This document shows positions 55,321-64,000 of a stretch of DNA of 64,000 nucleotides, one piece after another; the first letter of the stretch is position 1; every line of letters starts with the position of its first letter. The stretch is from Corallium rubrum (Eukaryota; Cnidaria; Anthozoa; Scleralcyonacea; Coralliidae). Where the stretch lies: NCBI GenBank assembly GCA_964035015.1, contig OZ035998.1, forward strand, positions 20,113,327 to 20,177,326. The letters run 5' to 3'. A program made the position numbers and the translations under genes. The notes beneath the pieces are model-generated. The model did no database searches and was not told the DNA's origin. It saw only the letters and a program-made list of their open reading frames with translations.

Positions 55321-56727
55321 ATGAAGAGGATTCTGTTTAACCACTCATTGAAGAATATTGGTCTACCATCGCAAGACGCATACAAGATGCGACTTACGGA
55401 AAAAATTGAAAATGTTGTTGGCCGTATGAGATGGAAAGCTCACTTCTTTTTAAATGGCCCCAGCAGTAACGAAGAATACAAGTTTGGTTTAAAGTCTAGA
55501 AACGCCCCTCCTCAAATCAACGAAATGAAAAGTTTTGAAGAAGATCTCATTCGCATGATCGAGAACGTTAATTTTCGAAAAGTAAACAACGAATTTCTCA
55601 CTGCTGTTAACAACGATCTTCACAAGGTAAAATCATCGCCTAATGTTTTCATTTTTGCCGACAAAACGCGGAACGTTTACGAAACGACACCAGAAACATA
55701 CGTAAAAGTACTTAAGGAGAACATTACAAAAGCATACAAACTCGGTAAGGACGATATGATGGACAATATCAACCAAGAACTAAATGAAATTGCGAAAAGT
55801 ATTTCGATTAACGACCGCATAGAAACTATGGCGAAACGTGAAGCATTTGTTACTTTTAAAGACCATAAAGAAAACTTCGAACACAACCCAAAGTACCGAC
55901 TTATAAACCCTGCAAAAAGCGAGCTTGGCAAAGTAAGCAAAGTTATTCTAGATAACATTAATTCTGAAATTAGATCCACCATCGGTGTTAATCAGTGGAA
56001 AAATACACAGTCGGTTATTGAATGGTTTAAGAACATTAGAGACAAATCCAAACACTCGTTCCTTTCTTTTGATATCAAGGAATTCTATCCATCAATTACA
56101 GAAGACCTACTCGATAAGGCCATCGCCTGGGCACAAGATATAACACCGATCTCAGAACAACACATCACTATCATTAAACATGCACGCAAATCCTTACTCT
56201 TCAACGATGAAAAACCCTGGATTAAGCGTGACAACCGATCCATGTTCGATGTAACAATGGGCAGTTACGACGGCGCGGAAATTTGCGAACTCGTTGGTTT
56301 ATTCATATTGAATGAATTGGCGGGAAAGTTCGGCAAAGAATTTGTTGGTTTATATCGAGATGATGGGTTAGCTTTACTCAGAGGAACAAACGGACGCGTA
56401 GTTGACCAAGCAAGAAAGGAATTACACAAATTGTTTCAGCAATTCGGTTTAGATATCACAGTTGAAGTCAGCCATCAAACTGTCAACTTATTAGACATCA
56501 GGTTGAACTTAACTGATGAAAACTACCGACCATACAGGAAACCAAACAACGAGCCTCTTTATATCAACAGTCATTCCAACCATCCACCATCAATCATAAA
56601 GCAACTGCCAACATCTATCAACAAAAGAATCTCACGACTTTCATCCGATCAGCAATCCTTCGAAGAATCTGTACCGATCTATGAAAACGCACTCCATCGC
56701 AGCAACTTCGACTTTACGATATACTAA
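55321..56727 (+). CDS. PLE-5 reverse transcriptase
   Basis: The most intact RT in the window, 468 codons. MKRILFNHSLKNIGL opens it, then RMRWKAHFFLNGP, SFEEDLIRMIENVNFRKVNN, VFIFADKTRNVYETTPETY, KREAFVTFKDHKENF, YRLINPAKSELGKVSK, FLSFDIKEFYPSI (first Asp), MFDVTMGSYDGAEICELVGL and LYRDDGLALLRG (catalytic pair). The order matches PLE RTs, but the motif style is divergent from PLE-1. A small deletion near 56709 (against copy B) makes it run out of frame before the endonuclease, which continues at 56681 in another frame. Confidence 0.8.
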   Translation: MKRILFNHSLKNIGLPSQDAYKMRLTEKIENVVGRMRWKAHFFLNGPSSNEEYKFGLKSRNAPPQINEMKSFEEDLIRMIENVNFRKVNNEFLTAVNNDLHKVKSSPNVFIFADKTRNVYETTPETYVKVLKENITKAYKLGKDDMMDNINQELNEIAKSISINDRIETMAKREAFVTFKDHKENFEHNPKYRLINPAKSELGKVSKVILDNINSEIRSTIGVNQWKNTQSVIEWFKNIRDKSKHSFLSFDIKEFYPSITEDLLDKAIAWAQDITPISEQHITIIKHARKSLLFNDEKPWIKRDNRSMFDVTMGSYDGAEICELVGLFILNELAGKFGKEFVGLYRDDGLALLRGTNGRVVDQARKELHKLFQQFGLDITVEVSHQTVNLLDIRLNLTDENYRPYRKPNNEPLYINSHSNHPPSIIKQLPTSINKRISRLSSDQQSFEESVPIYENALHRSNFDFTIY

Positions 56728-57514
56728 CAGCAACAACGAAAACGACATATCGGACACATGCAGAAGAAAACGGCGAAGAAATATCATATGGTTCAATCCT
56801 CCCTACAGCAGGAATGTTAAGACCAACATCGGTAAAGATTTCCTACACCTCATCGACATCCACTTTCCTAGGTCAAACGCCCTCCACAAGATCTTTAATA
56901 GAAATACGGTAAAAGTTAGCTATAGCTGCATGAATAATTTGAAAAGCGTCATATCAGCCCACAACACCAAGATTCTCTCGAAATCAGCAGCAACCCCACC
57001 AGAAAACAAATGCAACTGCAGAAAGAAAGACGAATGTCCGCTACGGGGTAATTGCTTGATCAGTAGCGTCGTTTACCAAGCGAAGGTGGTTGCAAGAGAT
57101 AATGGTGAAACAAAGAGATACATCGGCATGACCGCCAATAATTTCAAAGAACGCTTTAGAAACCATCAGAAATCCCTTAAAAACACGACGTACTCGAACG
57201 AAACGGAGTTGTCAAAATATGTGTGGGGTTTGAAGCAAAGCGGACGGCCTTATAACATTAGCTGGTCAATCTTAAGACGTGCTGCATCGTACGCAATCGG
57301 AGGAAAGCGATGTAATCTCTGTAACTACGAGAAGTTGTACATCTTGAAAGCCGACAAGAAGAATTTGCTGAACAAAAGATGTGAAGTTTTTTCCAAGTGC
57401 CGCCACCAGAGAAGATTTTTGGCGGGAAATATCCACCACGCGAAGAAGAAAAAGAAGTCACGCCAGCTTACGCAAGACTATGCGCATGCGTCAGCAAACA
57501 GTTCAATGAACTAA
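56681..57514 (+). CDS. PLE-5 copy C GIY-YIG endonuclease
   Basis: 277 codons overlapping the RT frame by 47 bp. Same blocks as copy B with few substitutions (TANNFKERFRNH; NIHHAKKKKK). In copy B the RT linker and endonuclease are one frame, so the split here is a mutation rather than the design. The basic C-terminus KKKKKSRQL is followed by the hammerhead. Confidence 0.8.
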   Translation: MKTHSIAATSTLRYTNSNNENDISDTCRRKRRRNIIWFNPPYSRNVKTNIGKDFLHLIDIHFPRSNALHKIFNRNTVKVSYSCMNNLKSVISAHNTKILSKSAATPPENKCNCRKKDECPLRGNCLISSVVYQAKVVARDNGETKRYIGMTANNFKERFRNHQKSLKNTTYSNETELSKYVWGLKQSGRPYNISWSILRRAASYAIGGKRCNLCNYEKLYILKADKKNLLNKRCEVFSKCRHQRRFLAGNIHHAKKKKKSRQLTQDYAHASANSSMN

Positions 57515-57524
57515 CGGATTCCAC

Positions 57525-57570
57525 TTTTGCCTGAAGATTGCCTACGGGCATGAAACTTGAAGTAGCAATG
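57525..57570 (+). ncRNA. Hammerhead ribozyme, PLE-5 copy C end
   Basis: Identical to 55098-55143; cleavage after A57564. A (TAAA)n and (TA)n tract follows. Confidence 0.85.
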
Positions 57571-57596
57571 TATATTCAGTTTTAACAAATAAATAA

Positions 57597-57601
<5 letters not shown>

Positions 57602-57666
<65 letters not shown>
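57602..57666. repeat. (TA)n microsatellite
   Basis: Alternating TA between PLE-5 copy C and the hammerhead satellite. Confidence 0.95.
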
Positions 57667-57670
<4 letters not shown>

Positions 57671-57672
57671 CA

Positions 57673-57716
57673 ATCTACAGATACGTGTTTCGCTGTACTA
57701 CAGCTCATCAGTGTAG
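57673..57716 (-). ncRNA. Hammerhead ribozyme, satellite unit 1
   Basis: - strand: stem I CTACA/TGTAG, core CTGATGA, stem II GCTGT/ACAGC with loop AGT, GAAA, stem III ACACGTAT, then C at the cut. Stem III has one change from the palindrome in unit 2, which would weaken dimer pairing. Confidence 0.85.
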
Positions 57717-57949
57717 CTTGGAACAATCTGAATGAATTTCATCAATTACTTATACACATGCGATCGTTGGTGACAACCGCATGTGGGACAGCATCGGTGA
57801 AGTACATTCAGATAGCGTGAAGTGCGCATGGGCCCAGAGTGCTCAAACTTCCACAAGGGTAGTGAGCGTTGCATTATCGCTAATAGGTACCCATGGCAAC
57901 TTCACAGAGTGCTCAACAACACCGAAGTGAAGGAGCGTACATAGTTCAA

Positions 57950-57992
57950 TCTACAGACACGTGTTTCGCTGTACTACAGCTCATCAGTGTAG
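57950..57992 (-). ncRNA. Hammerhead ribozyme, satellite unit 2
   Basis: Same as unit 1, but stem III is the perfect 8-base palindrome ACACGTGT, so two molecules can pair. All core bases are the consensus (CTGATGA, GAAA, UC at the cut). Confidence 0.88.
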
Positions 57993-58133
57993 CTTGGAAC
58001 AATCTGAATGAATTTCATCAATTACTTATACACATGCGATCGTCGGTGACAACCGCATGTGGGACAGCATCGGTGAAGTACATTCAGATAGTGTGAAGTG
58101 CGCATGGGCCCAGAGTGCTCAAACTTCCACAAG

Positions 58134-58136
<3 letters not shown>

Positions 58137-58223
<87 letters not shown>
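58137..58223. repeat. (TA)n microsatellite
   Basis: Alternating TA, right border of the hammerhead satellite. Confidence 0.95.
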
Positions 58224-58225
<2 letters not shown>

Positions 58226-59046
58226 CCTAGTGGAAACACGAGGCGAAGCCCAGTTATCACAGTATGGAGTCATAAAAGCCATTTTCTATTTGTTTTATAA
58301 AATGACTAACCGTTTTACGACTTTACCAAGAAAAACCAAGGAGAGGCCACCAAAGTGACCGATACTCAGCTGACGATTAATGATACGATGGCGCAATCAA
58401 ATAAATAAGTCAGTGACTACGTCAGATTTAACGAAACAGAGCATGCGTTCTACAATATAAACACCTGTTACATATTATATTTGCAAAACTCATTAATAAT
58501 TCATGAGGATAACAACGAAAATCCATATTTAATGAAGGTCTATATATGTGATATAGATTCCCCGTGATTTACATAAACTTTAGCTTTGATTTTCTCGACT
58601 TAGACAAGGTTTTTTTAAAAAAAATTTACTACGCCAATGAACTTACCAAATAAATTGTTTTAGAAGTAATTTACTTAATTAACTTTACTGAATTAACTTA
58701 CCACCCATCGCTTATTTCAATAATTATTCAACTTCAGCTGTGCATTTCACTCATAGGATAGGGCTCGCCACATTTTTATACCATACGTACCTTTCGTGCC
58801 AACCAGTCGTACGGATTGTAAATAGAAAACGACAATCCGTGAAATGAAGAAATTACCCACCCAATATACCAAATGAGTATATGCTATATTCACGCGCGGT
58901 CCTTTGAAAAGTGAGCAACAGACGAATATTATGTTGTTGCCTCGTTCTTTAAAACACTACGCAACCGCCCAAGATTATGATATAATACTTCTTGCTTCGT
59001 TTAACGCGCGGTCCAATAAAAAGTAAGCAACACACGAATATTACCT
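58224..59046. other. No gene seen
   Basis: AT-rich; a possible palindrome arm (CACGAGGCGAAGCCC) at 58235-58250 has no clear partner. Nothing else recognised. Confidence 0.4.
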
Positions 59047-59170
59047 CTGACGAAGGGCCTTCGCTCGAAACGTTAGACCACTTACCTTCTCTGTTTCGGC
59101 AGTATTAACCTACTATACCATTTTTCGATTGTTGTTTCAACACTGCCTACGCAGCACACTACTTTTATTA
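59047..59170 (+). repeat. PLE terminal remnant with degenerate hammerhead
   Basis: CTGACGA, GGGC/GCTC, GAAACGTT are in order (59047-59074) as in PLE-1, but stem I is only two pairs. The flanking text (CTCTGTTTCGGCAGTAT, CGATTGTTGTTTC, CTGCCTACGCAGCACAC) matches 29086-29210. Confidence 0.6.
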
Positions 59171-59290
59171 CACGAATATTATGTTGTTGCCTACTTCCCT
59201 CCCTGTTGAAAAAACTACGCAACAGCCCAATATTATAATATAATATTAACTAGAAATACATAAATGCAATATCCCCTCGCTCGCTTTTAC

Positions 59291-59317
59291 AGCACCTCCC
59301 CCCCCCCCCCCCCCCCC
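59291..59317. repeat. C-rich run
   Basis: A near-continuous C homopolymer of about 25 bases; the length may be unreliable. Confidence 0.8.
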
Positions 59318-59522
59318 TCCCCTTGCGCTCTTTTTTATTGGAGGCCTGGAAATAGCTACTCCTGTCGGAACGTATTCTCGTACCCAGATCCTCGCGAATG
59401 GTAGAATATATGAAATTTAAAAAAAAAACACTCTATTTTTTTGAAGAAAAATGCCACAAAGAACAAAGAAAAATTTAAGGATGATATTTCGTAAAATATA
59501 TTGAGATGAAGAAAATTGCACG

Positions 59523-59600
59523 TTGCCTCCAGGGTTTGAACTCAATCTCGTTCGCGTGCAAACCGACGACGTTACCACCACACCACTGAAGCAGGCATCA
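59523..59600 (-). ncRNA. tRNA-like sequence (SINE or tRNA pseudogene)
   Basis: On the - strand TGCCTGCTTCAGTGGTGTGG serves as an A-box region and GAGTTCAAACCC as a B box. Acceptor ends TGCCTGC and GGAGGCA pair six of seven. The anticodon stem is imperfect, so a working tRNA is unlikely. Confidence 0.5.
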
Positions 59601-60179
59601 AAATTTTATTAAAATATTAGGATTATATTTTACAGTTCTTTCTTCCCATGTAATGTTTACAAAGAACATCGCGTGGTATCTAAAAATATTTGCATTTTGA
59701 AAACTACTCAAACTATATTCATTTATGGCATTTTAAATTGATTTAAACTAATATAACAAAAACAATTTTTCATTTCGAAATCTGAATTGCTGAAAATGTT
59801 TTCACATACATGTTAATAAATATTTCAACAGCATTTGTAGTCTTTGTACGTTTTACAAAAGAAGAAATGTTCCTTCTCCATTTTTATGCTAAATTATAAA
59901 CAACCGCTAAGTCATATGTAGTTTTACAATAAGAAAGCCATTTAAAAGGAGGTAAGACGGCAGCCACAGGTAAAAAATACAACGTAAGGGGCATTGGCAA
60001 GAAAAAACATGCAATGCCGGATATGATACGTACTTCAAGGACACACAAAATATAAAACAAAATTAACAGTGATAGATGTAAACAGGGAAACTCAACAGTT
60101 TTGCTACTAAGTGTTCGTGATTACTGAGAGCGACTGCTCTATATTTTTTACCGTAGCATTATAAACTTTTCGGCCTTTG

Positions 60180-60335
60180 TCTTCGTTTTATTTACCGAAA
60201 ATCCCGAAATAGATCTAGTGTGGGTATTAATAACTAACCATAACCCCCCCCCCCGGAAAAAATTCCGTACCCCTCCCCGAATGTTCACAAACGAAAATTT
60301 TGACCAACGTACGAAAAATCCTGGATCCGCCCCTG
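60180..60335 (-). mobile_element. hAT end fragment
   Basis: Reverse of the left end of 7300-8703 for about 155 bp, including the G-run (as C-run at 60245-60256), ending ...GGATCCGCCCCTG. The rest of the element is missing. It abuts the LINE below. Confidence 0.75.
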
Positions 60336-60344
60336 GTGGCGACT

Positions 60345-61919
60345 GTAGGTGGTCCAAGCTTCTGAACCATATAGCAGGGTTGGCAGGATTATGGCTTTGT
60401 AGACCTTTGTCTTGATATTGGTGTAGATGTCCCTGTTATCAAACTCTTGGGCTCTGAGTCGTCCGAAGGCACCACTAGCTGAATTCAGACGGACTTGTAT
60501 TTCAGCGTCTAGGTCTGCCTTACTTGACGGGCAGCTTCCAAGATATGTAAAATGGTCGACAGAGCTAAGGCACTGCTCACCAGCTGTGATCTCTGGCTGT
60601 TATCGTTCATGTGTGTTGTCAGGTGATGGTTGGAATAGAACCTTTGTCTTCCGGGCATTAAGTGTGAGGCCTAGCGCGTTGTAGGCATGGCTGAAAGCAT
60701 CCATGGCTGCTTGAAGGTCTTCCTCTGTGTGGGCCACTATGGCATTGTCATCGGCGTATTGGAGCTCAAGCACGGTCATGTGAGTAGTCGGCGTCTTAGC
60801 GCTCAGTCGTCGTAGGTTGAATAGCTTGCCGTCCATCCGGTATTGCATATCTATGCCTCGGGGTAGTCTCTCCTTCATCAAGTATAGTACAGCGGAGATG
60901 AATATCGAGAAGAGTGTTGGGGCTATGACACATCCCTGCTTAACTCCGGTCTTCACTTCAAAACTTTCGATAGACTCGCCATCAATCAGAACTGATGCAG
61001 ACATGTTGTCATGCAGTAGCCGGACTATTTTTATGTATTTCTCAGAACAGCCGATTCTAGACAGCACTCTCCACAGCGTAGGCCGGTCCACGGAATCAAA
61101 CGCCTTGGTTAGATCGATGAAAGCCATTTAGAGGTCTCTATGCTGTTCTCTGCACTTTTCTTGAATCTGTCGTGCCGAGAATATCATGTCGACAGTCCCA
61201 CGTGCTGGTCTGAAACCACATTGCGACTCCGGAAGGACCTCTTCGGCGATAGGGGTGAGACGGCATGCGAGAATGCGAGCGAGGATCTTTCCAGCTATTG
61301 AGAGCAGGGAGATGCCTCGATAGTTCCCACAGCTTGTCTTCTCACCTTTCTTAAATATGGTGACAATCAAAGCGTCTCGAAGATCACTGGGGATAACTTC
61401 CTCTTCCCAGATCCGAGTGAAGAAAACATGCAGCTTCTCTGCAAGGTCCGGGCCCGCCGCCTTGTATACTTCTGCCGGGATACCATCTGGACCAACAGCT
61501 TTGCTATTCTTCATGGCACAGATAGCTGTGGAAACCTCCTCAGGTGTCGGTGGTTCATCAAGATGAATCTTTATCGGAAGTTGAGGCAGTTTCTCCACTT
61601 CAGCATTGTCTACAGAGGGATTCTGATTGAGCAACTCACAGAAGTGCTCTCTCCACCTGTCGCGGATAGCAGCCATGTCCTTGTGAAGAGTGCCATCCTT
61701 GCCAACAACCGGCCTAACACCCTGGGATGTTGGCCCATATATCTTTTTAATAGCTGTGAAAAAGGCTCTGCTGTTGTTGGTGTCGTATAGGACTTGCATC
61801 TCCAACGCCTTCTGCTCCCACCAGTTGTTTTTTATCTCACGAACCCGGTGCTGGACTTCTGATCTCATTTCGTGATATTGCTGTTTCTTTTCTTCATTCC
61901 TGATATGTCGTTCTACCAA
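60345..61919 (-). pseudogene. RTE-like reverse transcriptase
   Basis: Blocks are KAVGPDGIPAEVYKAAG, NYRGISLLSIAGKILAR, QCGFRPARGTVDMIF, MAFIDLTKAFDSVDRPTL (first Asp), GVKQGCVIAPTLFSIFISAV and LELQYADDNAIVA (catalytic pair). A TAA at 61128-61130 sits in frame just before MAFID, apparently replacing a Tyr codon. After a stop at 60600 the reading continues as KVYKAIILPTLLYGSEAW to about 60345. Confidence 0.8.
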
Positions 61920-62644
61920 ACAGAGAATCTCCTACGTTTCTCAGCGATCATCTGCTCCACCTCTGCGTCATTGTCATCAAACCAGTCCTCATGGTGTCGC
62001 TTCTGAGTGCCCAGTGTCTCATCACATGTTGTTTTGATGGCAGTCTTCAAACCATGCCAGAGACACCCCACATTGGTGTTTTCTACATTCAGCAGCGCTT
62101 CACTGATTTTTGTCTGGAACTCAACTCGTTTCTCAGGCTGATCGAGTTGCCCTAAGTTATACTTGGGCCTCTTCTGTTTCTTTGCCTTTCTCTGTTTTGG
62201 ACGGAGGACAAAGGACATGGAGGATCGTACGAGCCTATGATCGGTCCAGCACTCATCCGATGATGTCATTGTTTTGGTGATAAGAACGTCTTTTCTGTTA
62301 CAACTACGTATAATGACATAATCTAGCATGTGCCAATGACGTGATCTGGGATGTCTCCATGATGTCTTATTCCTATTCTTCTGCCGGAAGAGGGTGTTTG
62401 TGATCACCAGCTGGTGCTCCGCGCATTTGGTGAGGAGCTGGACCCCATTTCATGAGTTAGCGTTGCCTACCCCCTCCTTTCCAATAACATTTCCCCACAC
62501 TGAGTGATCTCTGCCTACACGAGCGTTGAAGTCTCCGAGGAGAATGATTTTATGGTTGCGTGGTACCTGTGATAGCACAGAGTCAAGTGCGGCCAGAACC
62601 GGACTTCGGTTTCCATTCGTACTCCTGTCCACACTCCTTGCCAA
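61913..62644 (-). pseudogene. RTE-like endonuclease remnant
   Basis: HKIILLGDFNARVGRDHSVW carries the catalytic Asp-Asn. A TGA at 62450-62452 interrupts, then NKTSWRHPRSRHWHMLDYVI and SSDECWTDHRLVRSSM (catalytic Asp-His) follow in the same frame. The N-terminal catalytic Glu region is missing. A frameshift near 61915 separates it from RT. Confidence 0.75.
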
Positions 62645-62914
62645 AGTAGGTCCTCAAATTTTCAAATTTTTCTGGACATCTGAAGCTACACAAACGTCAA
62701 TTTGCAATTTTTAATGACAAAGCAAATTTATAAGGATCTAATAGTAATCAAACAAATTTCCTGATATTGAAGCCAGTCAAGGTACGTGTTATATTTTTCG
62801 ATAGGATAAAGGAGGGAGTGACGATTTTTGTATCTGCGCAGCAGATATATTGCTATCGTGTTGTGTGTGGGTAACCACTGACCTGTAGTGTGCGCTGTGG
62901 TGTAACTCTAACCA

Positions 62915-63128
62915 ATGCGCGACAATTATATCGGGGACAATCGGATGTCAGGATTTTTTGGCGTCAACGTACGAACTGTCAGTCTGAACGATGGGAACAA
63001 GTATTTTTCAATCCGTTCGTGTTTACGATATTTCGTCGCCATCCTCTCGGTTTTCGTGGTTGTTCTCGTTTTGATATTTCGACGCCATTGTTTCAAGAAC
63101 ACATTCAAGAAGAACTCTTTACAATTTG
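62915..63128 (+). CDS. Exon 1 of a type II membrane-anchored repeat protein
   Basis: ATG 62915, donor GTAAGT after TTTG. 71 codons. A short polar N-terminus (MRDNYIGDNRMSGFFGVNVR) is followed by one hydrophobic helix, YFVAILSVFVVVLVLIF (residues 39-55), then basic residues. No cleavage site is evident, which suggests a signal anchor as in Golgi or surface type II proteins. A second ATG at 62945 is possible. Confidence 0.6.
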
Positions 63129-63210
63129 GTAAGTATTTTGAAGATGAATTGTAGTAAATTTGCAAGTGTGATCTACAACAGTTTTCGTAGGTTGTATGGA
63201 GTCACAAAAG

Positions 63211-64000
63211 ATTTTCAAAGGCTGGTTAAAATAGTCAAATCCAGCCAAGACGGTCAAGTGGGCGAACACGTGTTTGACCAGATGGGCCAGATAGAGCTAG
63301 TTACAAGAAAGGATAACTCTCTTCGGAGGGCAAATCAACCTCTTCGGAGGGCAAATCAACCTCTTTGGAGGGCAAATCGACCTCTTCGGAGGGCAAATCA
63401 ACCTCTTCGGAGGGCAAATCGACATCTTCGGAGGGCAAATCGACCTCTTCGGAGGGCAAATCAACCTCTTCGGAGGAATTATGATGAGCCTCTTCGGAGA
63501 AAAAATGAGCCTCTAAATAATCAGAGGAATTATGATGAGCCCCTTCAGGGAAATAATGAGGCTCTTTTGAGAAAAAATGAGCCCTTGTGAGGCAAGATGA
63601 TCCACAACACTATACGAAACCTGTTGTAGTTCACAAGCAAACTATAAATGCTATCTACGATACCTACAATTCAGATCTTTGTTTAAATGAATACAGATCT
63701 TCTGTAAGAAAGTTAATTATACAGCCAAATGTCAAACGATATAGAGACCGTGAACCATCTAGAATACCTCTCAAAAAAATTATATTAGCCATGAGAAAGA
63801 GAAAAAATCGACGAATAGTTAAGTATGTTCTTAAAAGATCGACTCCTGTGTCATCTGTTTTAAACAAGTTAGCTACCAATTTTAAAGAATATTGTTTAAA
63901 ATCTGTGCACATGCAACATTTTTTCATGAAGACCTTCTGGTATTTTACACCAGTTAATTTTGTTAAAGTTCAGAAAAGCATTGGCGTAGCTGAACATTCC
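63211..64000 (+). CDS. Exon 2, heptapeptide-repeat and basic region, open to the edge
   Basis: The reading starts FQRLVKIVKSSQDGQVGEHV, then about eight heptapeptides LRRAN(Q/R)P (63318-63477) encoded by a 21-bp unit, then RNYDEPL/NEPL repeats. In this frame a TGA falls at 63588-63590. Removing two bases there gives an uninterrupted frame to the window end (DDPQHYTKPVVVHKQTINAI; IPLKKIILAMRKRKNRRIV), about 135 codons. The acceptor is uncertain: AAAAG at 63210 keeps the exon 1 phase but is weak, while TTTTCGTAG at 63190 is better but out of phase. Function unknown. Confidence 0.5.

Larger units (their letters stand above)
55138..57564 (+). mobile_element. PLE-5 copy C, complete 2427-bp unit
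   Basis: Bounded by two identical hammerhead cut sites exactly 2427 bp apart, so this is a full tandem unit. The 5' leader of about 180 bp precedes ATG 55321. One frameshift separates RT from endonuclease. Confidence 0.85.
57667..58136 (-). repeat. Hammerhead satellite (retrozyme-like), 276-bp unit
   Basis: 1.7 tandem units with period 276 bp (57667-57942, 57943-58136), enclosed by (TA)n on both sides. Units differ at few bases. They have no coding capacity. On the - strand each contains a well-formed hammerhead. Non-coding tandem repeats of 170-400 bp with hammerheads are described as metazoan retrozymes, copied via small circular RNAs; identity here is by structure only. Confidence 0.8.
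60340..62690 (-). mobile_element. RTE-like LINE, 5' truncated and decayed
   Basis: Endonuclease C-terminal half, RT and a C-terminal stretch on the - strand. Frames at 62450-62644, 61913-62407, 61128-61919 and 60600-61127 are successive parts of one protein. It stops at a hAT fragment on its 3' side. The clade is a judgement from the EN and RT wording. Confidence 0.75.

Overview
This is a stretch of a large, AT-rich animal nuclear genome. It has spliced genes with GT/AG introns, very long (TA)n tracts and dense transposable elements. The mix of BEL/Pao LTR elements, Penelope-like elements (PLEs) with GIY-YIG endonucleases, hammerhead ribozymes, a retrozyme-like satellite, CR1- and RTE-like LINEs, hAT elements and TTAA MITEs fits a marine invertebrate, most plausibly a cnidarian. 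No single feature proves the phylum.

Host genes. One gene runs on the + strand from a KH-domain exon (2801-3031) to a terminal exon with a stop (45765-45899). Nine exons join in perfect phase (1656 bp, 552 codons with the stop). A tenth, 29619-29876, is frame-broken but 258 bp long, so skipping it keeps the frame. Its introns hold most of the mobile DNA. A second, unfinished gene starts at 62915 and runs off the right edge. It encodes a type II-like membrane anchor followed by a heptapeptide repeat.

Intron 1 (3.0-22.6 kb). It holds a tRNA-like 277-bp tandem repeat, PLE-1 with a hammerhead, a 1.4-kb hAT element with an 8-bp target duplication, MITEs, and a complete BEL element (BEL-1, 9848-20078). 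BEL-1 carries a PWWP chromatin-reader domain, split by two introns of about 77 bp, in frame with its Gag. Its pol is interrupted by a 1.8-kb hAT insertion.

22.6-45.9 kb. This part holds the other host exons, a truncated PLE and CR1 in inverted contact, BEL-2 on the - strand (31498-39160) with a 672-bp TTAA fold-back next to the gag start, and several copies of a divergent RT + GIY-YIG PLE family.

45.9-62.7 kb. This part holds palindromic elements (one a fold-back with two hammerheads), a PLE array with a 2427-bp tandem unit bounded by hammerheads, an almost intact CR1-like LINE inserted in one PLE copy with a target duplication, a 276-bp hammerhead satellite, and a decayed RTE-like LINE.

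Nearly every element has frameshifts or stops and looks dead. The points most worth following are the PWWP-Gag fusion, the hammerhead network and the host gene with a skippable broken exon.
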